From JBCBTJ01 sp964597685 (GTDB lineage: Bacteria > Pseudomonadota > Alphaproteobacteria > Caulobacterales > Hyphomonadaceae), in the NCBI GenBank assembly GCA_964597685.1, contig CAZQZC010000057.1, forward strand, positions 1 to 16,212: a stretch of 16,212 nucleotides of DNA. Reading direction: 5' to 3'. The position numbers and the translations under genes were made by a program. Numbering within the stretch: the first letter of the stretch is position 1; each line of letters opens with the position of its first letter. Shown here piece after piece: positions 1 to 6,883 of the stretch. The notes under the pieces are model-generated. The model saw only the letters and a list, made by a program, of their open reading frames with translations, did no database searches and was not told the origin of the DNA.

Positions 1-861
1 GGCTCCTGCCACCGCTACGAGGCCTCCGGCGCCCTGCACGGCCTGATGCGCGTGCGCGCCTTCCAGCAGGACGACGCCCATATCTTCTGCCGTGAAGACC
101 AGATCACCGAAGAAGTCGGCGCATTCTGCGCGCTCTTGCAGAGCGTCTATGCCGATCTCGGCTTTGACGACGTGGTCGTGAAATTCTCCGACCGGCCCGA
201 GGTCCGCGCCGGCTCGGACGCGGTTTGGGATCGCGCGGAGAAAGCGCTCAAGACGGCGGCCGACGCCACCGGGCTCGAAGTCATTCACAATCCGGGCGAC
301 GGGGCGTTCTACGGCCCGAAGCTCGACTTTGTCCTGAAGGACGCCATCGGCCGAGATTGGCAAGCCGGCACGATCCAAGCCGACTTCGTGCTGCCCGAAC
401 GCCTGGACGCGACCTATGTTGGCGAGGACGGCGAGAAGCACCGGCCCGTCATGCTCCACCGGGCGATCCTTGGCTCGTTCGAGCGGTTTCTCGGCATTCT
501 GATTGAGAATTACGCTGGCGCCTTCCCGCTTTGGCTCGCGCCGACGCAGATCGTGATCGCCACGATCACGTCCGACGCCGACGATTATGCGCACGAAGCC
601 GTCGACGCCCTGCGGCGGGCGGGCTTGCGTGTGGAGACGGACCTGCGGAACGAGAAGATCAATTACAAGGTCCGCGAACATTCCGTCGCCAAGGTCCCGA
701 TCATCGCAGTGATCGGACGCAAGGAGGCGGAAGACCGAACGCTGGCGATCCGACGGTTTGGATCAAAAGCTCAGGACGTGGTCTCGCTCGCCGAGGCGGC
801 GTCGCAATTTGCGGATGAGGCCCTGGCGCCTGATTTGCGGCGCAGGAAGGCGGGGGGCTGA
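1..861 (+). CDS. thrS: threonyl-tRNA synthetase, C-terminal part (5' end outside window)
   Basis: Class II aminoacyl-tRNA synthetase that charges tRNA-Thr in the cytoplasm; 286 C-terminal residues are visible. The reading frame is open from base 1, so the ATG at 46 is internal. The sequence opens in motif 2 (SCHRYEASGALHGLMRVR). It carries the catalytic-domain Zn ligands in DDAHIF (His codon 79-81) and MLHRAI (His codon 457-459), followed by motif 3. The rest (from about base 535, LAPTQIVIATIT) is the anticodon-binding domain with DLRNEKINYKVREHS. The third Zn ligand, a Cys, would lie upstream of the window. One small oddity is Ala in WQAGT (codon 364-366), where many relatives, including E. 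coli, have Cys. The gene ends in TGA and is followed by a GC hairpin. Assignment is firm. Confidence 0.97.
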   Translation, partial: GSCHRYEASGALHGLMRVRAFQQDDAHIFCREDQITEEVGAFCALLQSVYADLGFDDVVVKFSDRPEVRAGSDAVWDRAEKALKTAADATGLEVIHNPGDGAFYGPKLDFVLKDAIGRDWQAGTIQADFVLPERLDATYVGEDGEKHRPVMLHRAILGSFERFLGILIENYAGAFPLWLAPTQIVIATITSDADDYAHEAVDALRRAGLRVETDLRNEKINYKVREHSVAKVPIIAVIGRKEAEDRTLAIRRFGSKAQDVVSLAEAASQFADEALAPDLRRRKAGG

Positions 862-903
862 GCCCCACGCCTTCCGCTGGGCTCGAAACCCGCTATATGG
901 GCC

Positions 904-936
904 GCGACCCGCCGCGTCGCGGCGCGGGGCGGTCGC
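904..936 (+). terminator. GC-rich hairpin after thrS
   Basis: Gcgacc (904-909) pairs with ggtcgc (931-936) and cgccgc (910-915) pairs with gcggcg (919-924) around a 3-base loop, giving 12 pairs with a 6-nt bulge on the 3' side. It lies 42 nt after the thrS stop and before the ribosome binding site of the next gene. There is no T tract, so it may be a weak or factor-assisted terminator, or simply a structured leader of the SYLF gene. Confidence 0.35.
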
Positions 937-961
937 CGCCCTGAACGAACGGAGTTGCCTG

Positions 962-1528
962 ATGCGTTTTCTGAAGTCCATCGCCGTTTTGATCGGCCTC
1001 ACGGCGATCCTGGCCGTTGTCTCGCCCACTGCCGGCGCCCAGGGATGGGATCCGTCGGCGGAGGATCAAAACCGGTCAAAACTGGTGCGTCGTTCAAACG
1101 ACGCCATTGAGGCGTTTCGCACCGCCGATCCGTCGCTGCAGATCTTCTTTGACCGCGCCTACGGCTACGCTGTGTTTCCGAGCATCAAGAAGGGCGCGCT
1201 CGGCATTGGCGGCGCCCGCGGCAAGGGCGTTGTCTATCGCCAGGGAACGCCAGCCTACAAAACCTATGTCAGCCAGTTCACCCTGGGCATCCAGATCGGC
1301 GGCAAAACCTATCGTGAGATCTTGTTCTTCCGCGATCAGGACGCCTACAACGCCTATATCGACGGCGAATTCGAGATCAGCGCCCAAGCCGGCGCTGTGA
1401 TCGCTTCAGACGGCGCTGGCGAAACCGCAAGCTATAGCAGCGGCGTGGCGATCTTCATTCTTGATAAGACGGGCGCGTTGGTCGAAGCGAGCGTCGGCGG
1501 TCAGACCTTCAGCGTCAAACCGCTCTGA
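962..1528 (+). CDS. secreted SYLF-domain (YSC84-like) protein
   Basis: A 188-aa protein. A signal peptide is visible (MRFLKS, then a hydrophobic run to about residue 23, with a probable cut after AGA near 26), so it should be exported. Residues from about 35 to the end match the SYLF/YSC84 lipid-binding family: a helical start with FRTADPSLQIFFDRAYGYAV, then a glycine-rich beta core (KKGALGIGGARGKGVVY, FTLGIQIGGKTYREILFF, ISAQAGAVIASDGAGE) and the terminal GGQTFSVKPL. Eukaryotic members bind phosphoinositides; the role of the bacterial periplasmic members is not known. The start is set by GGAG at 951-954, 7 nt before the ATG; the frame is open further upstream but that part lacks family similarity. 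It is probably transcribed alone. Its stop directly abuts the stop of the convergent methyltransferase gene. Confidence 0.85.
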   Translation: MRFLKSIAVLIGLTAILAVVSPTAGAQGWDPSAEDQNRSKLVRRSNDAIEAFRTADPSLQIFFDRAYGYAVFPSIKKGALGIGGARGKGVVYRQGTPAYKTYVSQFTLGIQIGGKTYREILFFRDQDAYNAYIDGEFEISAQAGAVIASDGAGETASYSSGVAIFILDKTGALVEASVGGQTFSVKPL

Positions 1529-2215
1529 TCAGGTCCGCGCCTGCGGCAAGCAGATATAATTCCGATCCCGCCGAGCCATATCGGCGGGATCGAGCGTTGA
1601 GGCGTGCTTCAGAACCCCCCGGTGGTGCTGCAGCGGAACATACGCCCACGCATCAAGCAGGTCGAAGACTTTGCGCGCGTGGGACGTTTCAGGCCCGCCA
1701 TTGATCTCAACCAGGATCACGGGCCGATCGCGGGCGATCAGAGCCTCCGCCCCCTGCAGCACCGCCAATTCGTGCCCTTCGACGTCGATCTTGAGGAAGG
1801 TGACAGTCTGCAAGGATTCATCGTCCAGCCTCACCGTCGGAACACGTATCGGGTCGACGGCCCCCTCAACGGGATCCAGGCTCGCCACATTGTTGCGGCG
1901 TCGGCCACGCGCAGACAGAGGAATGTTCAAGACCGCTTCACCGGCTTCATCCGAGGCCGCGCAGGCGCGAATCTCGACCTTCGGAAGATTGTAGCTGCGA
2001 ATCGTCTCGGCCAGACCCGGATTAGGCTCGTAAGCGATGACCCGATCGCACAGGCGTGAAAGGAAATAGGCGTAAACGCCCTTGTTCGCGCCGATGTCGA
2101 CGGCCGTCCCGCCACGGACAAGCAAGGGCAGCAGCCGCAATTCCGTTTCGCCGCGCCGGTCGGCCTTCCAGCGCTTGCGATACGCGCGGATAAGCAAATG
2201 GAGGCGTGCGATCAT
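1529..2215 (-). CDS. FkbM-family SAM-dependent methyltransferase
   Basis: A 228-aa protein with the Rossmann-fold SAM site: motif I TAVDIGANKGVYAYFLS (residues 37-53), acidic end of strand 2 in YEPNP (62-66), and the FkbM hallmark FLKIDVEGHELAVLQGA (140-156). FkbM enzymes O-methylate sugars or polyketides, and bacterial ones often sit in polysaccharide loci. Here it is divergent from an O-antigen ligase-like gene and a GT2 glycosyltransferase, so methylation of a surface glycan is a reasonable inference, though the substrate cannot be read from sequence. It starts at ATG 2215 with only a poor Shine-Dalgarno (GGCGGG immediately before the ATG) that lies beside a small inverted repeat. The family call is firm. 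Confidence 0.9.
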   Translation of the reverse strand: MIARLHLLIRAYRKRWKADRRGETELRLLPLLVRGGTAVDIGANKGVYAYFLSRLCDRVIAYEPNPGLAETIRSYNLPKVEIRACAASDEAGEAVLNIPLSARGRRRNNVASLDPVEGAVDPIRVPTVRLDDESLQTVTFLKIDVEGHELAVLQGAEALIARDRPVILVEINGGPETSHARKVFDLLDAWAYVPLQHHRGVLKHASTLDPADMARRDRNYICLPQART

Positions 2216-2257
2216 CCCGCCTGATTAGGCGAGACAGCGAAAGGGCGCCATCCACGT

Positions 2258-2286
2258 TTGCCGCACGATCGGTCCCAGACTATAGC
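2258..2286 (+). promoter_or_regulatory. candidate housekeeping-type promoter for the O-antigen ligase-like gene
   Basis: TTGCCG (2258-2263) and TATAGC (2281-2286) are separated by exactly 17 nt and sit just upstream of the strong ribosome binding site at 2297-2304. Each hexamer matches 4 of 6 positions of the sigma70 consensus. The leader would be about 17 nt. This is inferred from spacing and matches only. Confidence 0.4.
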
Positions 2287-2296
2287 AGGCCGCCCC

Positions 2297-2304
2297 AGGA
2301 GGTG
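2297..2304 (+). promoter_or_regulatory. strong ribosome binding site of the O-antigen ligase-like gene
   Basis: AGGAGGTG is an almost perfect complement of the 16S 3' end and lies 5 nt before the ATG at 2310. It fixes the start of this gene. Confidence 0.8.
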
Positions 2305-2309
2305 GGTGG

Positions 2310-3545
2310 ATGTCTTTCGCCGTCATGCTGATCTTCGCCTGGGCGCTTTGGGCGCCGGGGGCCTTTGCGGGCGGACAGGTGTTCGCGCCGCTTGCGTTCC
2401 TCGTCGGCGCGGCCGGGTTTCTGATGTCGCCGCCGAAGCGTTTCAATTGGGTCGCAGCGGCATTGGCTGCGTTTCTCGTCTGGGTTTGCGTGTCGACGGT
2501 TTGGTCGCCGATGGGCGGATCGCTGATGTCCGGAAGCTTGGCGGCGGGCGACTTCAAGATCGCCGCCGCGCCATTGCGGATTGCAGGAACCGGGTTCGCC
2601 GCGATGGGCTTGGCGAATGCCGCGCTCGCGCTCTCGAGCACGAAAACGAAAGCGCCGAGGCGCGTTATGATTGTGTCCATCGGCGTCCTCGGCGTCGCCC
2701 TCGTCGTCACCGCGTTGTTTTACGACACGGTATTGTCTCTCCTGGCGCCAATCAGCGACCCCGTGGATTCCATGCCGCAAAATTTGGGCAGGGCCGCCAA
2801 TCTGCTCGCCCTCGCCACGCCCCTGGCGGCGGCCAGCGTCTGGACACTGCGCGCAGGCGGGTTCGCGCGCGTGACGGCGCTGGTCATAACGATCTCAATC
2901 GCCGGTTTCGTGTTCGTCCGGCTGGACGGCATGGCCGCGCTCTTATCGCTCGGGTTGGCGGCGATTGCTGGCGCCGTCGCCGCGCTGATGTCTCGAAACG
3001 GGTTCCGCGCCCTGTTCAGCGCAGCGGCGGCATGGGTCCTTGCCGCGCCGGGCGTGTTGGGGCTGATCGCCGCCCACGCGCCGACGACGGCGCTTCCGCT
3101 GTCGTTCCGCGCCCGCCTGTTCGCCTGGCGGGCCTCCGTAGAGAAAGTGGCCGAGGCGCCGATCGCGGGTCACGGCGTCGACGCCAGCGCCACCTGGGGC
3201 GAGCGCTATATGCACCGGCCAGACTGGTTGGCACAGATGCCGCCGGAATTTGGGACAGCGCGCCTTATCCCCAATCATCCCCACAGTATGGCGCTGCAGA
3301 TTTGGGCGGAGACCGGTTTGATCGGCGCCGCGCTCGCTGCGACGACCCTGCTGGCGGCGGGTTGGGCCATTCCCCGACCAAGCGACATGACGCCGGCCGG
3401 CCAGATCGCTGCGGCGGGCCTGTTCGGCGCCGTCGGCGCCCAATTCCTCGTGTCCTACGGCGCTTGGGACGAGGCCTTCTGGGGCGCGGTCGCGATCGCC
3501 GCCACAGGCGCGATCTTGATCGCAAAACGTCGAGAGTCCGCGTGA
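2310..3545 (+). CDS. O-antigen ligase / Wzy-like polytopic membrane protein
   Basis: A 411-aa integral membrane protein with roughly ten hydrophobic segments (for example residues 4-20, 25-40, 47-63, 119-138, 164-180, 189-204, 207-226, 236-255, 332-352 and 366-384). Near the end are SFRARLFAWRASVEKV, then PIAGHG, then a periplasmic loop ending in NHPHSMALQIWAETGLIGA (322-340). That is the signature of the WaaL/Wzy (O-antigen ligase, Wzy_C) superfamily, whose loop histidine is functionally important in characterised ligases. Family members join or polymerise lipid-linked glycans at the periplasmic face of the inner membrane. Ligase and polymerase cannot be told apart here. The start is set by a near-perfect SD. 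The stop overlaps the GTG start of the downstream glycosyltransferase, so the two are coupled. Confidence 0.82.
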   Translation: MSFAVMLIFAWALWAPGAFAGGQVFAPLAFLVGAAGFLMSPPKRFNWVAAALAAFLVWVCVSTVWSPMGGSLMSGSLAAGDFKIAAAPLRIAGTGFAAMGLANAALALSSTKTKAPRRVMIVSIGVLGVALVVTALFYDTVLSLLAPISDPVDSMPQNLGRAANLLALATPLAAASVWTLRAGGFARVTALVITISIAGFVFVRLDGMAALLSLGLAAIAGAVAALMSRNGFRALFSAAAAWVLAAPGVLGLIAAHAPTTALPLSFRARLFAWRASVEKVAEAPIAGHGVDASATWGERYMHRPDWLAQMPPEFGTARLIPNHPHSMALQIWAETGLIGAALAATTLLAAGWAIPRPSDMTPAGQIAAAGLFGAVGAQFLVSYGAWDEAFWGAVAIAATGAILIAKRRESA

Positions 3546-4399
3546 CCCCGTCGGTCGCCGCCATTGTCGTGACGTATCGCACCGGGCCGCGCTTGCGGGA
3601 ATGCCTGTATGCGCTCGCTAGCGATCCGGCGGTTGGGGAGGTCGTTGTCGTCGACAATGGCAACGCGGCGGCCGACGAGGCCTGGCTCGATGATTTCGCA
3701 TCCACACGGGCCGGGGTCGCGGTCTTGAGGCCAGGCGAGAATCTCGGCTTCGCGCGGGCGTGCAATCTCGGCGCGCGGAAGATCACGGCCGACCACCTTC
3801 TGTTCATCAATCCTGACGCCGTCCTCAGACGCGGCTCCGTCCAGGCGCTCCAAGCCGCGGCGGCGGATTTGCCATCGCCCTGGATCGTCGGCGGCCGATT
3901 GTACGGTCTGGACGGTCGGGAGCAGCGCGGCGCGCGGCGTCGCAAACTCACCCTGCCCATAGCCCTCGCGACATTCACCGGCTTGTCGAGGTTGCCTGGC
4001 GTCGCGGACTTCAATCGCACAGACGAACCACCGCCGGCCGCCCCAACGCCAATGGACGTGATCTCCGGCGCCTTGTTCCTGGCTGACCGCGCCGGGTTCG
4101 CGGCGCTCGGAAGGTTCGACGAGGGGTATTTCCTGCACGTCGAGGACATTGACCTCTGCCGGCGCGCCTGGGAGGCGGGCGGCGCGGTCGCCTACCAGCC
4201 CCAGGCAGGCGCGTTGCATTATGGATCGACGTCTGAGGTGTCCAGCGTTTTCGTCGAACGCCACAAGGCTCGGGGGCTCGGGCGTTACTTCCGCAAATTC
4301 GCACGCAATCCAGCCGAACGAATCGTCGCCGCGGTCGCGTCGTCGCTGTTTCACGCCATGCTGGTCGGCCGCGCCCGTCTGCGCCGGGCGTCGCACTGA
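3542..4399 (+). CDS. GT2-family glycosyltransferase (rhamnosyltransferase-like)
   Basis: A 285-aa GT-A fold enzyme. The nucleotide-sugar binding strand is SVAAIVVTYRTGPRL (residues 4-18), followed by EVVVVDNG (33-40), LRPGENLGFARACNLGA (62-78), the metal-binding FINPDAVL (88-95) and the acceptor/base region YFLHVEDIDLCRRAWEAGG (196-214). This is the COG1216 pattern (RfbF/RfbN-like), which transfers sugars to lipid-linked glycans in the cytoplasm; the sugar is unknown. The start is taken as GTG 3542, which overlaps the preceding TGA as GTGA, and similarity begins directly after it. The frame stays open upstream, but that part is inside the membrane-protein gene and encodes nothing recognisable. 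Together with that gene and the FkbM methyltransferase it forms a small surface-glycan set. Confidence 0.9.
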   Translation: MTPSVAAIVVTYRTGPRLRECLYALASDPAVGEVVVVDNGNAAADEAWLDDFASTRAGVAVLRPGENLGFARACNLGARKITADHLLFINPDAVLRRGSVQALQAAAADLPSPWIVGGRLYGLDGREQRGARRRKLTLPIALATFTGLSRLPGVADFNRTDEPPPAAPTPMDVISGALFLADRAGFAALGRFDEGYFLHVEDIDLCRRAWEAGGAVAYQPQAGALHYGSTSEVSSVFVERHKARGLGRYFRKFARNPAERIVAAVASSLFHAMLVGRARLRRASH

Positions 4400-4419
4400 C
4401 ACTCCAACACGCCCTAACG

Positions 4420-4440
4420 ACACTCGAAGTCCAGTGTTTT
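4420..4440 (+). terminator. weak hairpin plus T run after the glycosyltransferase gene
   Basis: ACACT (4420-4424) pairs with AGTGT (4433-4437), and TTTT follows at 4437-4440, starting 21 nt after the stop codon. The stem is short and AT-containing, so this is a tentative terminator. A second short pairing (gggcc/ggccc, 4442-4458) lies next to it. Confidence 0.3.
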
Positions 4441-4496
4441 CGGGCCCCGATTCGGCCCATCGGAACTGTGCCCTTGAACCGCTTTTTAGGGTGTCG

Positions 4497-4520
4497 GTCG
4501 GCGCGAGATGGCGCGCCGAC
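4497..4520 (-). terminator. 9-bp hairpin immediately after the HMG-CoA lyase stop
   Basis: GTCGGCGCG (4497-4505) and CGCGCCGAC (4512-4520) form a perfect 9-bp stem with a 6-base loop, starting on the base next to the lyase stop codon (4521-4523). No T tract follows on the minus strand. It lies between two convergent genes and could stop transcription from the lyase side or from both sides. Confidence 0.45.
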
Positions 4521-5414
4521 TCACGACGGAAATCCGCCCGCGCGCGACAGGCTGGAACTCACGGGATGGCCGAGTTCGGCCTCGAGCCATTTTGCGGTTT
4601 CGATAAGCTTCGACAGGTCCAACCCCGTCTCAAACCCAGCCCGTTCAAGCATGTAGACAACGTCTTCTGTGGCGACGTTGCCCGTCGCCGCAGGCGCGAA
4701 CGGGCATCCCCCGATGCCGCCGCAGGAGGCGTCGACGACGTCGACACCGGCTTCAACAGCCGCAAAGAGGTTCGCCAGGGCGGCGCCACGGGTGTCGTGG
4801 AAGTGGACGCGCAGAAAGACGTCGGGCGCTTCGGTGCGCACGCGCTCGATCAACTCTCGGGTCTGCCACGGCGTGGCGACGCCGATCGTGTCGCCCAGCG
4901 CCAATTCGCCGACGCCTGCGCGCTGGGCCTGGGCCGCTAGATTGGCGACGACACGCGGGTCCACCTCGCCATCGTAAGGATCGCCAAAGGCCACGGAGAT
5001 CGTCGCAGACAATGGGATTTCCGCCTCGTGGGCCAGCGGCGCGCAAGCCGCCAGCGCATCGGCGCTCTCTTGCGGGCTCATGCCCTGATTGCGCCGGCCG
5101 AACCCGTCGCCCGCCACCAGCACAAAGTTGATCTCGTCAGCCTTCGCATCGATCGCGCGGCGCATGCCTTTTTCGTTTAACGCCAACGCGATGTAGCGGG
5201 TGGAGCCGCGCTTAAGTCCTTGAAAGACCGCCGCGCTATCGGCCATTTTGGGCACCGCGCGCGGCGACACGAAGCTTCCAGCCTCCATGCGCCGAACACC
5301 GCAATCGATCAGGCGGTTTATGAATTCGAGCTTCTGACCCACCGACAAATCCGCCGGATCGTTCTGCAAGCCGTCGCGGGGCCCGACCTCGACGATATCG
5401 ATGCGGCGGGACAT
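4521..5414 (-). CDS. hydroxymethylglutaryl-CoA lyase
   Basis: A 297-aa TIM-barrel lyase that cleaves 3-hydroxy-3-methylglutaryl-CoA to acetyl-CoA and acetoacetate, the last step of leucine degradation. Visible residues are the catalytic Arg-Asp in EVGPRDGLQND (Arg13, Asp14), Glu44 before GSFVSPRAVPKMAD, the divalent-metal histidines in VHFHDTRG (His204, His206), and the signature loop GGIGGCPFAPAATGN with catalytic Cys237 and Asn246. The length is normal. The start at ATG 5414 is chosen because GGAGGT lies 4 nt upstream and similarity starts at once; an in-frame ATG 21 codons earlier adds an unrelated basic stretch. No other leucine-catabolic (liu) gene is adjacent. It is divergent from hisI with 93 nt between starts. 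The symbol could be hmgL or mvaB. Confidence 0.93.
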   Translation of the reverse strand: MSRRIDIVEVGPRDGLQNDPADLSVGQKLEFINRLIDCGVRRMEAGSFVSPRAVPKMADSAAVFQGLKRGSTRYIALALNEKGMRRAIDAKADEINFVLVAGDGFGRRNQGMSPQESADALAACAPLAHEAEIPLSATISVAFGDPYDGEVDPRVVANLAAQAQRAGVGELALGDTIGVATPWQTRELIERVRTEAPDVFLRVHFHDTRGAALANLFAAVEAGVDVVDASCGGIGGCPFAPAATGNVATEDVVYMLERAGFETGLDLSKLIETAKWLEAELGHPVSSSLSRAGGFPS

Positions 5415-5507
5415 GGGGACCTCCGAATACTTGGTTTTGCGTGACAGCCATTGACGCCTCTTAACGTTCTGGCGCAAGCCTTCGCAGCGAAACCGATGGA
5501 AGCTCCA

Positions 5508-5906
5508 ATGGCGACATTCCCCCTCCCATTGAGCGGCGCAGCGCAGGACGAAACGCTGGAGCTGCGCCCCCGCTTCAACGCCGACGGCCTGGTGGCGGCC
5601 GTCGCCCAGGACGCGGAAACCGGCGAGGTGCTGATGCTCGCCTGGATGAATGCGGACGCGCTAAAGGCGACGCTTGAGACAGGTCGGGGAACCTATTGGT
5701 CGCGGTCACGCAGCGCGCTTTGGGTCAAAGGGGAAACCTCGGGACATGTCCAAGAGGTTGTCGAAGTGCGTATCGATTGCGACCAGGATGCGGTGCTGCT
5801 GAAGGTGCGCCAGACGGGCGGAGCCTGTCACACGGGCCGAAGGTCGTGTTTTTACCGGGTCGCGGGGTCAGACGCCCAGCTTTTGAGCGCTGAAGAATCT
5901 CGCTAA
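5508..5906 (+). CDS. hisI: phosphoribosyl-AMP cyclohydrolase
   Basis: A 132-aa cytoplasmic enzyme of histidine biosynthesis that opens the purine ring of phosphoribosyl-AMP. The family core is complete: FNADGLVAAVAQDAETGEVL (residues 23-42), LAWMNADAL (44-52), TYWSRSRSALWVKGETSGH (62-80), the Mg/Zn-binding DCDQDA (90-95) and CHTGRRSCFYR (107-117), including the zinc cysteines 91, 107 and 114. This is the stand-alone HisI form without a HisE domain. The start at ATG 5508 has GGAAG 5 nt upstream; in-frame ATGs at 5496 and 5451 are possible but would add sequence not expected for the family. No other his gene is in the window. The next gene follows after 29 nt and may share the transcript. Confidence 0.94.
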   Translation: MATFPLPLSGAAQDETLELRPRFNADGLVAAVAQDAETGEVLMLAWMNADALKATLETGRGTYWSRSRSALWVKGETSGHVQEVVEVRIDCDQDAVLLKVRQTGGACHTGRRSCFYRVAGSDAQLLSAEESR

Positions 5907-5935
5907 ACATCAAACACAGTGAAGGGGATAAAGCG

Positions 5936-6883
5936 ATGCGCATTTCCTTGGTCGTCGCGATGGCGGGATTAGCGGCCTGTTCTGGCGAGCAGGCGACCGA
6001 GTCCGGCGCAGGCTCCTCCGATCTGCGCTCGACCCCGGCGGAAGCTGAAGCGGCGTCGCCGTCCCGCCCCACACCCGTCGACACCGTGCACATGTTCGTC
6101 TTCGATTGCGGCGCCATCGAAGTTTCCGACCTCGACATCTTCTCGACCGAAGGCGACTACGCCGGGGTGTCCGACACGTTCGTCGATACGTGTTTTCTGA
6201 TCCGTCATCCCGGCGGGGACTTGATGTGGGATCTCGGCCTGCCGAGCCTGTTGACAGAGAGCGAGCCGCAGGAAAGCGACCCCTTCACTGTGTCTCTGGA
6301 CCGGACGCTGACGGAACAACTCGACGAGATCGGCCTCACCCCGCGAGATGTCGACCTCGTCTCAATCTCTCACAGCCATTTCGACCATACCGGCCAGGCG
6401 GATCAGTTTCTGGACGCGACCTGGCTCGTTTACCAGGCTGAGTACGACGCGATGTTCCCGCCTGCCGAAGGCGACGAGGAGGCGGTGGCCGACGGCGCAG
6501 GCGGCTTCGGCGTGTACGCGTCGCTGAACCGAGAGATCATTTCCGGCGAGCATGACGTTTTTGGAGACGGCAGCGTTGTGATCGTGCCGGCGCCGGGTCA
6601 CACGCCAGGCCACGCGTATCTCCAGGTCACCTTGCCGGAAACGGGACCGGTCTTGTTGACGGGAGACTTGTATCACCGGGCCGAAAGCCGGCGGCTCCGC
6701 CGCGTGCCGCGCTTCAATTGGGATGTCGCCACGCCGCCCGAAGACGTGGCTCCCGGATCGCTAAGCCTGGCTGCGATGGATGAGTTCGAGGCCCGCGCCG
6801 AACGCCTCGGCGCGAAGGTTGTGATCCAGCACGAGCCCGCCGACATCGACGCCTTGCCAAAACCGCCGGAAGCCCTGCGCTAA
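5936..6883 (+). CDS. lipoprotein metallo-beta-lactamase, AHL-lactonase-like
   Basis: A 315-aa protein. The N-terminus MRISLVVAMAGLAAC is a short lipoprotein signal with lipobox LAAC (Cys15), followed by a Ser and a flexible Ala/Ser/Pro/Glu linker to about residue 48. The lactamase fold follows: VFDCGAIEVSDLDIFS (55-70), CFLIRHPGGDLMWDLGLP (86-103), HSHFDH (146-151), PGHTPGH (220-226), LTGDLYH (241-247) and IQHEPAD (297-303). The two-metal set His146, His148, Asp150, His151, His222, Asp244, His299 is complete and in the order of the AiiA/AttM-type N-acyl homoserine lactonase group. Lactone hydrolysis outside the cytoplasm is likely, but the substrate is unproven. GAAGGGG lies 8 nt before the ATG. 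It converges on the photosynthesis operon. Confidence 0.85.
   Translation: MRISLVVAMAGLAACSGEQATESGAGSSDLRSTPAEAEAASPSRPTPVDTVHMFVFDCGAIEVSDLDIFSTEGDYAGVSDTFVDTCFLIRHPGGDLMWDLGLPSLLTESEPQESDPFTVSLDRTLTEQLDEIGLTPRDVDLVSISHSHFDHTGQADQFLDATWLVYQAEYDAMFPPAEGDEEAVADGAGGFGVYASLNREIISGEHDVFGDGSVVIVPAPGHTPGHAYLQVTLPETGPVLLTGDLYHRAESRRLRRVPRFNWDVATPPEDVAPGSLSLAAMDEFEARAERLGAKVVIQHEPADIDALPKPPEALR

Noticed and set aside
893..898. CTATAT as a -10 box for the SYLF gene
   Set aside because: No acceptable -35 hexamer lies 16-18 nt upstream (about 869-877), so a promoter here cannot be supported from sequence.
2258..3541. Long open frame on the plus strand in front of the glycosyltransferase, as if one 713-codon gene
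   Set aside because: The upstream part is Arg/Gly-rich without any family pattern and lies inside the O-antigen ligase-like gene, which has a strong SD, membrane segments and a conserved loop. Glycosyltransferase similarity starts only at GTG 3542.
3265..4423. Two long minus-strand frames opposite the glycosyltransferase and the end of the ligase-like gene
   Set aside because: Arg/Pro-rich translations with no motif or SD. They arise from low stop frequency in high-GC DNA opposite real genes.
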